The notes under the pieces were generated by a model. That model ran no database searches and was not told the origin of the DNA. It saw only the letters and a program-made list of their open reading frames with translations. The position numbers and the translations under genes were made by a program. This document shows, piece by piece, positions 8,233-17,501 of a stretch of DNA of 61,609 nt. Location: the NCBI GenBank assembly GCA_017516865.1, contig JAFXAU010000024.1:1-61609 (forward strand), given 5' to 3'. How positions within the stretch are numbered: position 1 is the first letter of the stretch; the number at the start of each line of letters is the position of its first letter. The stretch comes from Bacteroidales bacterium. Lineage in GTDB: Bacteria; Bacteroidota; Bacteroidia; Bacteroidales; UBA1715.

Positions 8233-9390
8233 ATGATAACAAGGGAGTTGGAAAAACAATTGATTGAAGCTGTGGAACAATATCCAGTTGTGTTTGTAAC
8301 AGGTCCTCGTCAGTCGGGAAAATCCACGTTGTTGAAATATCTTTTCTCCGGTTACCAGTATGTTTCGTTGGAAGATTTGGACAATCGGGAGTTTGCACGA
8401 AACGACCCTCGAAGTTTTCTTGCGACATACAATTCAAAAACAATCATTGACGAAGCTCAGCACGTGCCGTCGCTGTTTTCTTATATCCAAACAAAAGTTG
8501 ACTCGGCGGGGGAAACGGGAATGTACATACTTTCGGGCTCGCAGAATTTTTTGCTCATGCAAAGCATTACGCAGTCGCTTGCAGGACGTGTAGCCGTGTT
8601 CAAATTGTTGCCCTTCTCGCATAAGGAACTTGCGAATGTGGGCATTGTGCAGTCGGTTGAAAAAGAAATATATAGAGGTGGGTATCCTCGGTTGTACGAC
8701 AAACCGATTGCCGTCAACCGTTACTATGAAAATTACATTCAAACATACGTTGAACGCGATGTCCGCCAGATAAAAAACATAGGAGATTTGAGCTTGTTTG
8801 TTAAGTTCATAAAACTGTGTGCTGGTCGGATTGGACAGCTGATGAACTATTCCTCGTTGGCAAACGACTGTGGCATAGCAGTTTCCACGGCACAATCATG
8901 GATTTCGCTCTTGGAGGCAAGTTACATCGTGTTTCTGCTGCCACCCGATTACGTGAACTTTTCGAAACGGCTGATAAAATCCCCGAAATTATATTTCTAC
9001 GACACTGGCTTGGCGTGTGCCTTGTTGGAAATCAAAACGGAAAAACAACTGAACGAACATTATTTGCGCGGCGGATTGTTCGAGAATTTGGTGATATTGG
9101 AGAAAATAAAAGCATTGTTCAACAATGGAGAAAAATCAAACGTGTCGTTTTGGCGCGATTCCAAAGGAAACGAAGTTGATTTGATTGAAACCGACGGAGA
9201 ACGCAAGAAAGCCATTGAAATCAAATCGGGAAAGACATTCTCCGCCGATTATTTCAAAGGATTGCGGAAATGGCAGGAACTGTCGCAAACGCCTCCCGAC
9301 GACAGTTGCGTGGTGTATGCAGGCGACGTGCCACGCATTACACAGTACGGAAAGTTGGTGCCGTTTGCTAATTTGAACAACGAAGATTGA
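8233..9390 (+). CDS. AAA ATPase with DUF4143 domain
   Basis: The 385-residue protein has an N-terminal AAA_14 ATPase: Walker A GPRQSGKST around residue 26, Walker B-like TIIDEAQHVP, and the sensor-like ILSGSQNF. A C-terminal DUF4143 domain follows, with the family pattern YFYDTGLACALL, LRGGLFENLVI and a nuclease-like FWRDSKGNEVDLIE...AIEIKSG. That D-E-K arrangement resembles PD-(D/E)xK enzymes, but activity in this family is unproven. These ATPases are frequent accessory genes in Bacteroidota and archaea and often vary in number between strains. I use the ATG at 8233; a TTG two codons upstream is possible. Its 3' end is duplicated as a scar at 6119. Confidence 0.85.
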   Translation: MITRELEKQLIEAVEQYPVVFVTGPRQSGKSTLLKYLFSGYQYVSLEDLDNREFARNDPRSFLATYNSKTIIDEAQHVPSLFSYIQTKVDSAGETGMYILSGSQNFLLMQSITQSLAGRVAVFKLLPFSHKELANVGIVQSVEKEIYRGGYPRLYDKPIAVNRYYENYIQTYVERDVRQIKNIGDLSLFVKFIKLCAGRIGQLMNYSSLANDCGIAVSTAQSWISLLEASYIVFLLPPDYVNFSKRLIKSPKLYFYDTGLACALLEIKTEKQLNEHYLRGGLFENLVILEKIKALFNNGEKSNVSFWRDSKGNEVDLIETDGERKKAIEIKSGKTFSADYFKGLRKWQELSQTPPDDSCVVYAGDVPRITQYGKLVPFANLNNED

Positions 9391-9427
9391 AAAATGTTGA
9401 AATGAAACTCTTTCGTTACATAGTGCC
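9333..9427 (+). repeat. 95-bp duplication source of 6119-6213
   Basis: The sequence spans the ATPase stop codon and the signal-peptide start of the next gene; the other copy at 6119-6213 differs at one base. Since both genes are intact here, this is the likely parent arrangement. Confidence 0.9.
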
Positions 9428-10238
9428 ATTATTGTTGCTATCCTTTGTTGCCCAAGCTCAATCGCCTATAAAGGACGGCGCAATTCTTGCCGAATTTTCG
9501 GTGAGCGATTCCACAAAGGTGCATTTCTCGCAAGGAAATCTGCAATATCAGGCAAGCACGAACACGTGGCGGTTTGCTGAACACCAATGGGATTATGTGG
9601 GAGCAGATTATAGAAATAGTTGTTTCAAAAATGACTTTTGGATAGATTTATTCGGTTGGGGAGCGAGTGGTTACAAAAAGATAAAGGATGACAGATACGC
9701 TTATTTTTCCAAACATAATGATATAGCAGGGACAAATTATGATTGGGGTGTTTATAATGCCATCTTAAATGGTGGTAATAAAAGTGAAATGTGGAGAACA
9801 CTTACCGAAAGAGAATGGTTTTATTTAGTTTGTAAAAGAACAAATGCCGAGATGTTGCGAAATGTTGCTCATGTAAATGGAACAATGGGATTGATACTCT
9901 TACCTGATAATTGGGCAAAGATAGATACCGTACACTTTGCCTCTACTACCGACGAATCTAAAAATAAACATTACACGTTAGACGAATGGACAGAAATGGA
10001 ATCCATGGGGGCTGTTTTTTTACCAAATATTTCCAACGGAGATGGTTCTTATTGGGCTGCAACGTGTTACAAAATATTAAAAAAATATTATCCTGCCTTT
10101 CCCCAATACTATTGGGAAACAGCAGGGGGAGATAACACAGCATATTGCTTGATTTTTAACGAAGAGAAAATAAGTACGGTTGCAAAACCACGTGACAATA
10201 AGTGTTTCGTCCGCCTTGTGCAGGATGTGAAGAAATAA
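9402..10238 (+). CDS. exported single-module protein related to FISUMP/SUMF-like domains
   Basis: The 278-residue product has a clear signal peptide (MKLFRYIVPLLLLSFVAQAQ), which favours the ATG at 9402 over the in-frame TTG at 9387. The mature part shows VHFSQGNLQYQ, WRFAEHQWDYVG, WIDLFGWGASGY, WGVYNAILNGGNKSEMWR, LTEREWFYL and ILLPDNW, and ends CFVRLVQ. This pattern resembles the lectin-like fold seen in Bacteroidota 'major paralogous' and formylglycine-enzyme-like surface domains; I infer a cell-surface role. A clear homologue is embedded in the giant protein (34730-35512), sharing the stretch GNLQYQASTNTWRFA exactly. Eleven bases separate it from the ATPase stop. Confidence 0.65.
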   Translation: MKLFRYIVPLLLLSFVAQAQSPIKDGAILAEFSVSDSTKVHFSQGNLQYQASTNTWRFAEHQWDYVGADYRNSCFKNDFWIDLFGWGASGYKKIKDDRYAYFSKHNDIAGTNYDWGVYNAILNGGNKSEMWRTLTEREWFYLVCKRTNAEMLRNVAHVNGTMGLILLPDNWAKIDTVHFASTTDESKNKHYTLDEWTEMESMGAVFLPNISNGDGSYWAATCYKILKKYYPAFPQYYWETAGGDNTAYCLIFNEEKISTVAKPRDNKCFVRLVQDVKK

Positions 10239-10301
10239 TTATTACTTTTCTCTTGAAAGGGAAAAAATCAGGTTTCATTTCTATTATCACAAAAAAGAAA
10301 A

Positions 10302-10370
10302 TGTACCCTTCCCCAAAAATCGGACAATGTCTTAACTAGACAATAAAACGATAAATTTGTAAAAAAAGAA
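10302..10370 (+). mobile_element. solo IS3-type element end
   Basis: The 69 bases from TGTACCCTTCCCC to TTTGTAAAAAAAGAA repeat the element end at 5901-5968 with small indels. No transposase follows; the sequence passes directly into the promoter of the helicase gene. It is a remnant, or the product of recombination between two element copies. Confidence 0.75.
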
Positions 10371-10393
10371 GCTCAACGTTTCTCTTGCAACGA

Positions 10394-10422
10394 TTGATTT
10401 TCACAGATATTTCCTACCTTTG
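10394..10422 (+). promoter_or_regulatory. promoter of the PIF1-like helicase gene
   Basis: TTG at 10394-10396 is followed after 18 bases by TACCTTTG at 10415-10422, a good Bacteroidota promoter. The leader to the ATG at 10446 would be about 16 bases. The promoter lies right after the IS end remnant. Confidence 0.5.
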
Positions 10423-10445
10423 CACCACACATAAAAATATCAAAA

Positions 10446-12689
10446 ATGAATTTCGACGACAATTCTGCCGCACTACAAGTTATCAGGTTTATAAACGGAA
10501 CCGATAAATCAGTTTTCCTAACTGGCAAGGCTGGAACAGGAAAAACCACTCTTTTGAAAAACATTGTTGAACATACACACAAAAGCGTGGTAATCGTTGC
10601 TCCGACTGGCATAGCAGCGCTCAATGCCGGAGGTGTGACCATTCACTCCATGTTTCAACTACCTCCAGGCTGCTTTGCTCCCGCCCTTAATTTTTCGGAA
10701 GAAGAGATTCCGTTTGCCGTGCTTCCCTTGAAAAAAGTCCCCAAAGAAGTATCGAAAATGGCTGGATGGAAACGTGGAGTCCTTCGTAAAATGGAACTCT
10801 TGGTGATTGACGAAGTGAGTATGCTCCGTGCCGACCTGCTCGACGCAATCGACACGGCTCTCCGTTCTATCCGCCGAAGAAAAAATCTGCCGTTCGGAGG
10901 CGTGCAGGTGCTTTTTATCGGCGATATGCTACAACTTCCGCCTGTAGTGAAAAACGAGGAATGGAATTTTCTCAAACAATATTATATGAGCATGTATTTT
11001 TTCGATGCTCACGTGCTACAGGCCGAACCGCCACTGGTTCTTGAACTCGAAAAAATCTACCGACAAGACGACAAACTTTTCATTGACATTCTAAACAATC
11101 TGAGGAACAACAAATTCATTTCCAAAGATATAAACGAACTGAACAGACATTACATTCCCGATTTCGAAGCGCCCAAAAAGAAACCATATATATTCATAAC
11201 CACCCACAACAAAAAAGCGGAAGCCATCAACGACGGTAAACTGCGAAAATTGAAAACAAATTCTGTGTACTACACCGCCGACATACGTGGCAACTTCCCC
11301 GAAAATCTCTATCCGCTCAATCCAGAAATGGAACTGAAAATCGGAGCACAAATCATGTTCATTAAAAACGATTTTCATCAAGGCGAATACTATTATAACG
11401 GGAAAATTGGCGAAATACTCAAACTCGAAGACAACGCCATTTCTGTCATCTTCCCCGAAACGGGGCAAATTGTCGACGTTGACAAATACACGTGGGAGAA
11501 CGTTCGATACACGTTAGACAAGGAAACTGGACAAATCACCGAAGAAGTTTTGGGAACATTCACCACATATCCCATAAAACTGGCGTGGGCTGTCACCGTA
11601 CACAAAAGTCAAGGTCTTACGTTCCAGCGGGCAATCATAGATGTTTCCGAAGCATTTGCCCCAGGACAAATCTATGTGGCACTTTCACGACTGGAATCGT
11701 TAAGCGGACTTGTCCTTTCCGAACCAATAGTCGATGACTTTCCCGAACAAGACAAGCGCGTGCTCGACTTCACCAACGACAAAAAAAATTCCGACGAACT
11801 CGAACAGATTTATAAAACCGAACAACAAAAATACATCGAACGTAACGTACTGTCATCCTTCGACTTCGAGAATCTTCTCCATGACTTTCAAGAACATCTT
11901 GCCGACTACGATGTAGCGGAAGACGAACGCTCGTCAAAGCATCTTTACAAGAAAGACATAGAAAAATTGGAACCAAAAGTTTTGAACATCGTCGACGTTG
12001 CAAAGAAATTTTCCATTCAACTGCAAAACATCATCAACCATCACGACAATCAACGATTACAAGAACGTGTCGCCGCCTCCATCAAGTATTTTATTCCATT
12101 GTTCGACGAAATTTCCGTTGCTATATACGAAATTGTTGCAAAAGCAGTAACTGCAAAAAAAACAAAACAATACGTTGTCGACCTACAGAATCTTGAACTG
12201 ATTTTCTTCAATCAAGAACTAAGAATACAAAAATGTCTGCGAATGCTTGAATCTGTCCTTTTAGGCAAACAACTGAACAAAGAAAACGTCGACGTACCCA
12301 TTGATTTGGAAGCACGGAAGAAGATGTTCCTGACAAAAGCGGAAAAAAAGAAAAAAGAAGAAAGGAAACGCAAGAAAACACAATACGATGATAAAAAGTT
12401 GAACACAAAGGAAATTTCGTATCTGCTGTACTGCGACGGCTACACCATAGAAGAAATTGCAGAAGAACGCGGTCTGACGAAACGTACAATCTGCCGTCAC
12501 TTGGAATATTACGTCGCCGAAGGCCAAATAGACGTAACCGATTTTGTTCCCGACGACATTATTTCCGCCGTTAAAGAAGTGGCGACAATGCTCAACACAA
12601 AAATGCTAAACGAAATTCAGTCTCACTTATCAGACGTTGATTATCAAGATATTAGATTTGTACTTGCCGCTATGGAAGCCGGCTACTAA
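10446..12689 (+). CDS. PIF1/RecD-type SF1 helicase with C-terminal HTH domain
   Basis: This 747-residue protein is a superfamily 1B DNA helicase. The Walker A is GKAGTGKTTLL (residues 27-37), the Walker B LLVIDEVSML, motif III VLFIGDMLQLPPV, and the C-terminal motifs are WAVTVHKSQGLTFQ and IYVALSRLES. A lysine/glutamate-rich linker (KKKKEERKRKKTQ) leads to a C-terminal HTH_40-type domain (YTIEEIAEERGLTKRTICRHL), commonly appended to Bacteroidota helicases of this class. Expected function is unwinding of DNA in replication or repair; the precise pathway is unknown. Its stop overlaps that of the convergent DUF4159 gene by four bases, so no separate terminator exists. Confidence 0.9.
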   Translation: MNFDDNSAALQVIRFINGTDKSVFLTGKAGTGKTTLLKNIVEHTHKSVVIVAPTGIAALNAGGVTIHSMFQLPPGCFAPALNFSEEEIPFAVLPLKKVPKEVSKMAGWKRGVLRKMELLVIDEVSMLRADLLDAIDTALRSIRRRKNLPFGGVQVLFIGDMLQLPPVVKNEEWNFLKQYYMSMYFFDAHVLQAEPPLVLELEKIYRQDDKLFIDILNNLRNNKFISKDINELNRHYIPDFEAPKKKPYIFITTHNKKAEAINDGKLRKLKTNSVYYTADIRGNFPENLYPLNPEMELKIGAQIMFIKNDFHQGEYYYNGKIGEILKLEDNAISVIFPETGQIVDVDKYTWENVRYTLDKETGQITEEVLGTFTTYPIKLAWAVTVHKSQGLTFQRAIIDVSEAFAPGQIYVALSRLESLSGLVLSEPIVDDFPEQDKRVLDFTNDKKNSDELEQIYKTEQQKYIERNVLSSFDFENLLHDFQEHLADYDVAEDERSSKHLYKKDIEKLEPKVLNIVDVAKKFSIQLQNIINHHDNQRLQERVAASIKYFIPLFDEISVAIYEIVAKAVTAKKTKQYVVDLQNLELIFFNQELRIQKCLRMLESVLLGKQLNKENVDVPIDLEARKKMFLTKAEKKKKEERKRKKTQYDDKKLNTKEISYLLYCDGYTIEEIAEERGLTKRTICRHLEYYVAEGQIDVTDFVPDDIISAVKEVATMLNTKMLNEIQSHLSDVDYQDIRFVLAAMEAGY

Positions 12690-13354
12690 TGTGTGCAGAC
12701 ATACCGTAGTATGTTTGCTCCCATTTGGAGTGCTGTCTGATGAATTTCGGGCGTGTCGCCGTGGACTTCGGGATTTTCCCAACCGTCGCCCAAGTCACAT
12801 TCATACGTATATAGACAAACCAAACGTCCGTCAATCACAATTCCAAATGCCTGAGCGGGTTTCCCGTCGTGTTCGTGGATTTTGGGCAAACCTTTGGGAA
12901 ACGAATATTTTTGATGGTATATCGGATGGTCTATCGGCAATTCCTCGAACTCAGCATCGGGGAAGACTTTCTTCATTTCGCGGCGAATATATTTATCTAT
13001 TCCATAATTGTCATCGATATGCAAAAAGCCACCCGACAGCAGATAATTTTTCAAATTCTTCACATCGCTGTTCGAAAACACCACATTCCCGTGTCCCGTA
13101 AGGTGCACCATCACGTAATTGAACAATTCTGGACTTCCGACTTCCACAACTCCCGACTCTGCATTCAGATGAAGATTTTCGTTACAAAACTTCACAAGAT
13201 TTGGAACAGACGTAGGATTGCCATACCAGTCGCCACCACCGCCATACTTTGCCACGCCGACCTTTACCGACGACTGAGCCGATGCGGCAACAACAATAAA
13301 CGCCGCCGCCAAACAACACACAAACCGTTTCTTCACATTACTAATACGACGCAT
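12686..13354 (-). CDS. DUF4159 domain exported protein
   Basis: The 222-residue protein has a signal peptide (positively charged start, hydrophobic CLAAAFIVVAASA) and then a DUF4159 domain: VGVAKYGGGGDWYGN, a ThuA-like core with MVHLTGHGNVVF, LSGGFLHIDDN and FPDAEFEELPIDHPIY. DUF4159 resembles class I glutamine-amidotransferase-like folds but its activity is not known. It is the last gene of a minus-strand operon and overlaps the VWA membrane-protein gene by 14 bases. The same pairing of VWA/aerotolerance-like membrane proteins with DUF4159 is seen widely, suggesting a shared envelope function. Confidence 0.85.
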   Translation of the reverse strand: MRRISNVKKRFVCCLAAAFIVVAASAQSSVKVGVAKYGGGGDWYGNPTSVPNLVKFCNENLHLNAESGVVEVGSPELFNYVMVHLTGHGNVVFSNSDVKNLKNYLLSGGFLHIDDNYGIDKYIRREMKKVFPDAEFEELPIDHPIYHQKYSFPKGLPKIHEHDGKPAQAFGIVIDGRLVCLYTYECDLGDGWENPEVHGDTPEIHQTALQMGANILRYVCTH

Positions 13355-15431
13355 AATATTTTCGTAAAAACCATTCCGCTGATGCCATCAAGACCAGCCA
13401 TAACAAAATTAACGGCAAATCTACGACGAGCCTACGTTTTTTCAAAAAATGAGAAATCGGTACAATATTCTGATTCTCAACAATTTCATCATATAACAAA
13501 TCGAACTGCGAAGGAAAAAACAGCTTTCCGCCCGTTTCCAGCGACAAATCTGCTAAAACTGCATGATTTGCACGTGTCTGCTTAAATTCTATCTGCAACG
13601 GCAAAACCGAAAACGAGCCACTGGAACGAAGCTCCGTTCCATCAACCGAAACTTTTGCCACGTACGTATACGACCCTTGCGGCAGACGACCAGCATTCAG
13701 CAGATAGAAATTATCGTTTGAACTGAAAGTATATGGATATTCAACGCCTTCGCCATTTCGAATAAGCATGGAAATAGTCTGATCGGTGAGCGGTTCGTAC
13801 GATTTATCGTACAGTTCGGCTGTAAACGTAACATTTTGATTGTCAGAAACTATCGACTCTGCAGAAACAGAAAACAATTCCCGTTTTTCCGTCAAAGCCA
13901 GGTACGTTATCATCTTATTCACAAACGAATCGAACGCGTCGAACGAGTCATTCAAATTTTTATCGAACATACGCCAACGCCAGATTCCTTCGCCCACCAC
14001 TACCCCAACTTTTGTATTTTGGACTTGCGAGAACAAAATCAAAGGTCGTTCAACTGCAATATTTCCAAGCATTTGCGAACATAACACACGGGTCTGTACT
14101 CCTATTGAATAATTTCCGTACGGAACATACAGCGGCGGAACCTGAGCCAAAAGATTTTTTGAATTTTCATCCAATACAAACAATGAAAAATCTTGTTCTA
14201 ACACTGGTCTGACCTCATCGTTCGAGACACGACGATTGCTAATTTCCAACCCTGCATTCAACGAATTCAGCACCTCGAACGATGTTGACTGATTGCAAAC
14301 GACAAAGCACGGAATTTTCTTCTCCAACGCTTCGTTCAACACCGTTTTCCCCTTACCTGACGCAGTAGGCAACCCAACCATTACGACGCAATTATATGCC
14401 GATACATCGTATGATTTACCATCGGCGAGACACATTACCGACGATTCAAAATTCTTGTTGCTTTCGATTGCCCGTCGGATTGCAGCAACATCGGGATGAA
14501 CGGCTTCGTACAAAATTAAAATCTGCTTGCGGCTTTCAAGTACGTCAACCGCAAAAACATACTCATTATTGCTTGCGCTCACTTCGCCGTCGTGATATTC
14601 CACCGAAACAGTATAAATCTTTCGCCCAACGGTTTTACTTACCAGCTTACAATCAACCGTTTTATACAAATGGTCATCGGATGGACGAAGAACCGTTTCG
14701 TACACAACCGTCTCGCCGTCTTTCACCATCAGTTTAGACTCAACACCCTTGAACAAGTGGGATTCCGCCGAAACACGTATCACAAACGGATTGTCGCGAA
14801 ATGCAATTTTATTATGCAACACCTGCGAAACCACATTATCCCTATTCTGCACCGTGTCGCCCAATGCAACGGTATAAATCGGCACATTTGCCTCCAAATT
14901 TTGAAGAGAATATTTCGGATTTTCGCCTTCGTTATATATTCCGTCGGTAGCAAGAACCACGGCACCGAGATTCTGGTTATAATAGCGAGTCGCCACGTCT
15001 TGAATCGCCGCCGAAATATTCGTCATTTTTTCGTCAAACCTAACCGTATCGTTTGAAAGACTTTCGCCGAAGCAATACTCATCGACTTCGTATTTTTCCC
15101 TTAATTTACCTGCAAACTCCTTATAATCAGACAAATATTTAGTCTTATAATACACCGAATCTTTGGTAGAGACAACCGAGGCGGAATTGTCCTGCACAAG
15201 TACAATTGTCGGTTTCTCGACTTTTCTTGTCCGTCGTTCGACAAACGGTCCCAACAATAAGAATAGGCAAAACGAAATTGTCATTCCCCTGAGAATCAGC
15301 AACAATCGCCGTACCCAACGAGGGGCATCGTGTAATTTTGAATCTTTGGCATACAAAAACCAAGCGACTGCAAAACCTACTGCAAGACACAACGGGAAAA
15401 ACCACCACGAATATTCCAAAAAGATTTTCAT
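13341..15431 (-). CDS. large membrane protein with von Willebrand A-like domain
   Basis: The 696-residue protein begins with two transmembrane segments (FFPLCLAVGFAVAWFLY and LLILRGMTISFCLFLLL), continues with a VWA-like domain whose metal site DNSAS (residues 81-85) fits the MIDAS pattern DxSxS, and contains VVLATDGIYNEG further on. A long periplasmic beta-rich part follows, and a last membrane helix (LILLWLVLMASAEWFL) lies near the C-terminus. The layout resembles BatA/BatB-related Bacteroidota membrane proteins. Function is not established. It sits between rsmD (12 bases upstream) and the overlapping DUF4159 gene. Confidence 0.8.
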   Translation of the reverse strand: MKIFLEYSWWFFPLCLAVGFAVAWFLYAKDSKLHDAPRWVRRLLLILRGMTISFCLFLLLGPFVERRTRKVEKPTIVLVQDNSASVVSTKDSVYYKTKYLSDYKEFAGKLREKYEVDEYCFGESLSNDTVRFDEKMTNISAAIQDVATRYYNQNLGAVVLATDGIYNEGENPKYSLQNLEANVPIYTVALGDTVQNRDNVVSQVLHNKIAFRDNPFVIRVSAESHLFKGVESKLMVKDGETVVYETVLRPSDDHLYKTVDCKLVSKTVGRKIYTVSVEYHDGEVSASNNEYVFAVDVLESRKQILILYEAVHPDVAAIRRAIESNKNFESSVMCLADGKSYDVSAYNCVVMVGLPTASGKGKTVLNEALEKKIPCFVVCNQSTSFEVLNSLNAGLEISNRRVSNDEVRPVLEQDFSLFVLDENSKNLLAQVPPLYVPYGNYSIGVQTRVLCSQMLGNIAVERPLILFSQVQNTKVGVVVGEGIWRWRMFDKNLNDSFDAFDSFVNKMITYLALTEKRELFSVSAESIVSDNQNVTFTAELYDKSYEPLTDQTISMLIRNGEGVEYPYTFSSNDNFYLLNAGRLPQGSYTYVAKVSVDGTELRSSGSFSVLPLQIEFKQTRANHAVLADLSLETGGKLFFPSQFDLLYDEIVENQNIVPISHFLKKRRLVVDLPLILLWLVLMASAEWFLRKYYASY

Positions 15432-15443
15432 CTATTCAAAATA

Positions 15444-15983
15444 TTACTTTTTTATCCTGAAAAAACTAAAATGAACCTTTCCATACTTTGCCAGCCGGAC
15501 AAAATTCGTATGTTTCGAAAAATCATACGTTCCCGGATGTTCCACAACGACGAGCGAATTTTCGTTCACCGCCTTGCTTTCGAAAATAAGATTAGGAATG
15601 TCGGCAAGCCACGGCAAATCGTATGGAGGATCGGCAAAAACAAGAGAGAACTCCCGATTGGCAAGTTTCAAGAAACTTCTCACTTCGAGATTGAGAACCT
15701 TCAAGCCCGAAACCTTCAGTTGTTGTGCTGTCTGCTTGATAAATGCCGCATGACGGGGATTTTTCTCAACTGAAACCACGTCGCTGCAGCCACGCGAAAT
15801 ACATTCCAACGAAATGCTGCCAATTCCCGAAAACAAGTCCAGCACATTGATTTCGGAAAAATCAAATTCATTATTTAAGATATTGAATAATCCCTCCTTG
15901 GCCATGTCGGTCGTGGGACGAAGGTCAAACGACTGAGGAGCGACAATATTTCTTCCTCGAAATTCACCGCTGATTATTCGCAT
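15444..15983 (-). CDS. rsmD: 16S rRNA (guanine(966)-N2)-methyltransferase RsmD
   Basis: The 179-residue enzyme methylates G966 of 16S rRNA using S-adenosylmethionine. It starts MRIISGEFRGR, then RPTTDMAKEGLFNIL (residues 22-36), the SAM-binding VLDLFSGIGS (47-56), an acidic E73 in VEKN, and the catalytic DPPY (118-121). Length is typical. The gene overlaps the DUF3822 gene by 10 bases; this adjacency is a recurrent Bacteroidota arrangement. Confidence 0.95.
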   Translation of the reverse strand: MRIISGEFRGRNIVAPQSFDLRPTTDMAKEGLFNILNNEFDFSEINVLDLFSGIGSISLECISRGCSDVVSVEKNPRHAAFIKQTAQQLKVSGLKVLNLEVRSFLKLANREFSLVFADPPYDLPWLADIPNLIFESKAVNENSLVVVEHPGTYDFSKHTNFVRLAKYGKVHFSFFRIKK

Positions 15984-16783
15984 AACGCTATATTACAATG
16001 ATTATAGAATAACGAATACGGGAATGCCACATTCGTTTTTGGAGAAGATGCGACCGAAGCATTCTTTATAAATAATCGTATTGCCGAGAAATACGACGAA
16101 TTTTCGCTCATTTTTCCAAATATTTCCACAGGGATTTCAACCGGGTCCAACTTCAGCTGTTCAACGATATTCATCAAATAAAACATAAAATCGTTCACAT
16201 TCTTGAATTCAAACGAATTACAAAAACGAATGTCCTTATGTTTCACATACAAAGCCGTAAAGAAATTGCTTTCGACCGAGATGTATAACTTTTCCTTGCG
16301 GTTTTTCGCCCCAATTTCCAACAGAGGTGCCACATGAGGAACGTAAGAGACCATCTCTTGATTTTTGAACACAAGCCGGCAGAGCGACCACACCGACTTT
16401 TCAATAGGAAACAGCACAACGCAGTCGCTGTTCATCGTTTCGTAGGTAATGACCGACTCCGTTTCGGAATGCGGAAAATTCAGTTCTGCATATTGTTCCA
16501 GCATTGAATCGTCGTACAACTTTTTAGGGACAAGCGTAAGATTTGGCTGTACAATAATAATAGTAACCGCGCCAAACGTTTCCTTAAAAATGTCTTGATT
16601 CAAGAATTTCTGCAACTGTTCTTCGCGAGTTTCGTTATCGACGGTGATATACGAGAATGCCTTTACATCGCCTTTGTGGACAATCAAAAAAGAAAATCCA
16701 TCTCGACGAATCGAGATGGACAAACGATAGTCCTTCGGTTTACGTTTTGTATAATCTTCCGAGACGAAATGTAAATCCTGCAT
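15974..16783 (-). CDS. DUF3822 family protein
   Basis: The 269-residue protein fits DUF3822, found only in Bacteroidota and nearly always next to rsmD. It shows YRLSISIRRDGFSFLI at the start, and a repeated actin/ASKHA-like layout of two similar halves (the second beginning near KLYISVESNFFTALYV). No signal peptide is present, so it is cytosolic. Function is unknown. Two bases separate it from the upstream gene, and it overlaps rsmD. Confidence 0.85.
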   Translation of the reverse strand: MQDLHFVSEDYTKRKPKDYRLSISIRRDGFSFLIVHKGDVKAFSYITVDNETREEQLQKFLNQDIFKETFGAVTIIIVQPNLTLVPKKLYDDSMLEQYAELNFPHSETESVITYETMNSDCVVLFPIEKSVWSLCRLVFKNQEMVSYVPHVAPLLEIGAKNRKEKLYISVESNFFTALYVKHKDIRFCNSFEFKNVNDFMFYLMNIVEQLKLDPVEIPVEIFGKMSENSSYFSAIRLFIKNASVASSPKTNVAFPYSLFYNHCNIALCE

Positions 16784-16785
16784 GC

Positions 16786-17406
16786 TTATTGCCAGTTACC
16801 TTCTGTTGATGCTTCGTCGATTTTACCTATACGCAGACCTTCGTATTTACTTGTCTTACGAGAATATTCCTTTGCATTTACAACCAACTGGTGGTCCAAA
16901 TCAGACAAAAGAACGTCCCATGTCACGCCCATTTGGAAAGTAGGGATTTTCGAACCTGCCGACGAAATGCTGCTTGCAGCAATTTCGAAAGTTGCATCTT
17001 TTCCTGGCACTTTGCTCAACGTTTCCAAGTTGAAATTAGCAGACAACAATGAATCTGACTTCAATTTTTCAGAAACAGGGATTCGTACTTTTTCCTGCCA
17101 TGCACGTCCTTCGGCTACTTCTACGGAATCTTCAATATCGCCGATTGTCTTCGTAAATTCCAACGAATCTTCTTTTGCGAAACGGATTAGTTCGTCCCAT
17201 GTATCGGCATATTTACTGTATTTTGCCTCGTATGCATACTGCAACTCACGGGCATCCAACAACTTTTCAATAACCAAAGCTTGACGACGGGCTTTTTCTT
17301 CGCCAAATTTCAAATCAACCATTACCGAATGGTACGACAGATACGCCAATAGCACGATTACAACACCTAACCCAATTTCAATTCCTAGTTTGAGACCTTT
17401 ATTCAT
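16786..17406 (-). CDS. single-pass membrane protein, unknown function
   Basis: The 206-residue protein has one N-terminal membrane helix (LGIEIGLGVVIVLLAYLSY) and then a helical, charged periplasmic or cytosolic part with Lys/Glu/Ala-rich segments (GEEKARRQALVIEKLLDARELQY). The remainder is mostly polar with no motif I recognise. It heads the operon with DUF3822 and rsmD. A -7 box lies 38 bases upstream. Confidence 0.7.
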   Translation of the reverse strand: MNKGLKLGIEIGLGVVIVLLAYLSYHSVMVDLKFGEEKARRQALVIEKLLDARELQYAYEAKYSKYADTWDELIRFAKEDSLEFTKTIGDIEDSVEVAEGRAWQEKVRIPVSEKLKSDSLLSANFNLETLSKVPGKDATFEIAASSISSAGSKIPTFQMGVTWDVLLSDLDHQLVVNAKEYSRKTSKYEGLRIGKIDEASTEGNWQ

Positions 17407-17443
17407 TTCTGTATAATTTATATTTTGTGTAAAAATTCGGTTA

Positions 17444-17451
17444 CAAACATA
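17444..17451 (-). promoter_or_regulatory. -7 element of the minus-strand operon
   Basis: On the minus strand TATGTTTG fits the TAnnTTTG box, 38 bases before the start at 17406. No TTG is seen at a proper -33 distance. The 95-bp gap is shared with the divergent helicase gene. Confidence 0.4.
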
Positions 17452-17501
17452 AAAATTTTTGTCCGTTTATTGCTACTATTACGCAATAATTTTTCAACTA
17501 C

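Noticed and set aside
12869..13585. A 238-codon plus-strand frame opposite the DUF4159 and VWA genes
   Set aside because: Both opposite genes have family signatures, a signal peptide and operon overlap; this frame has none.
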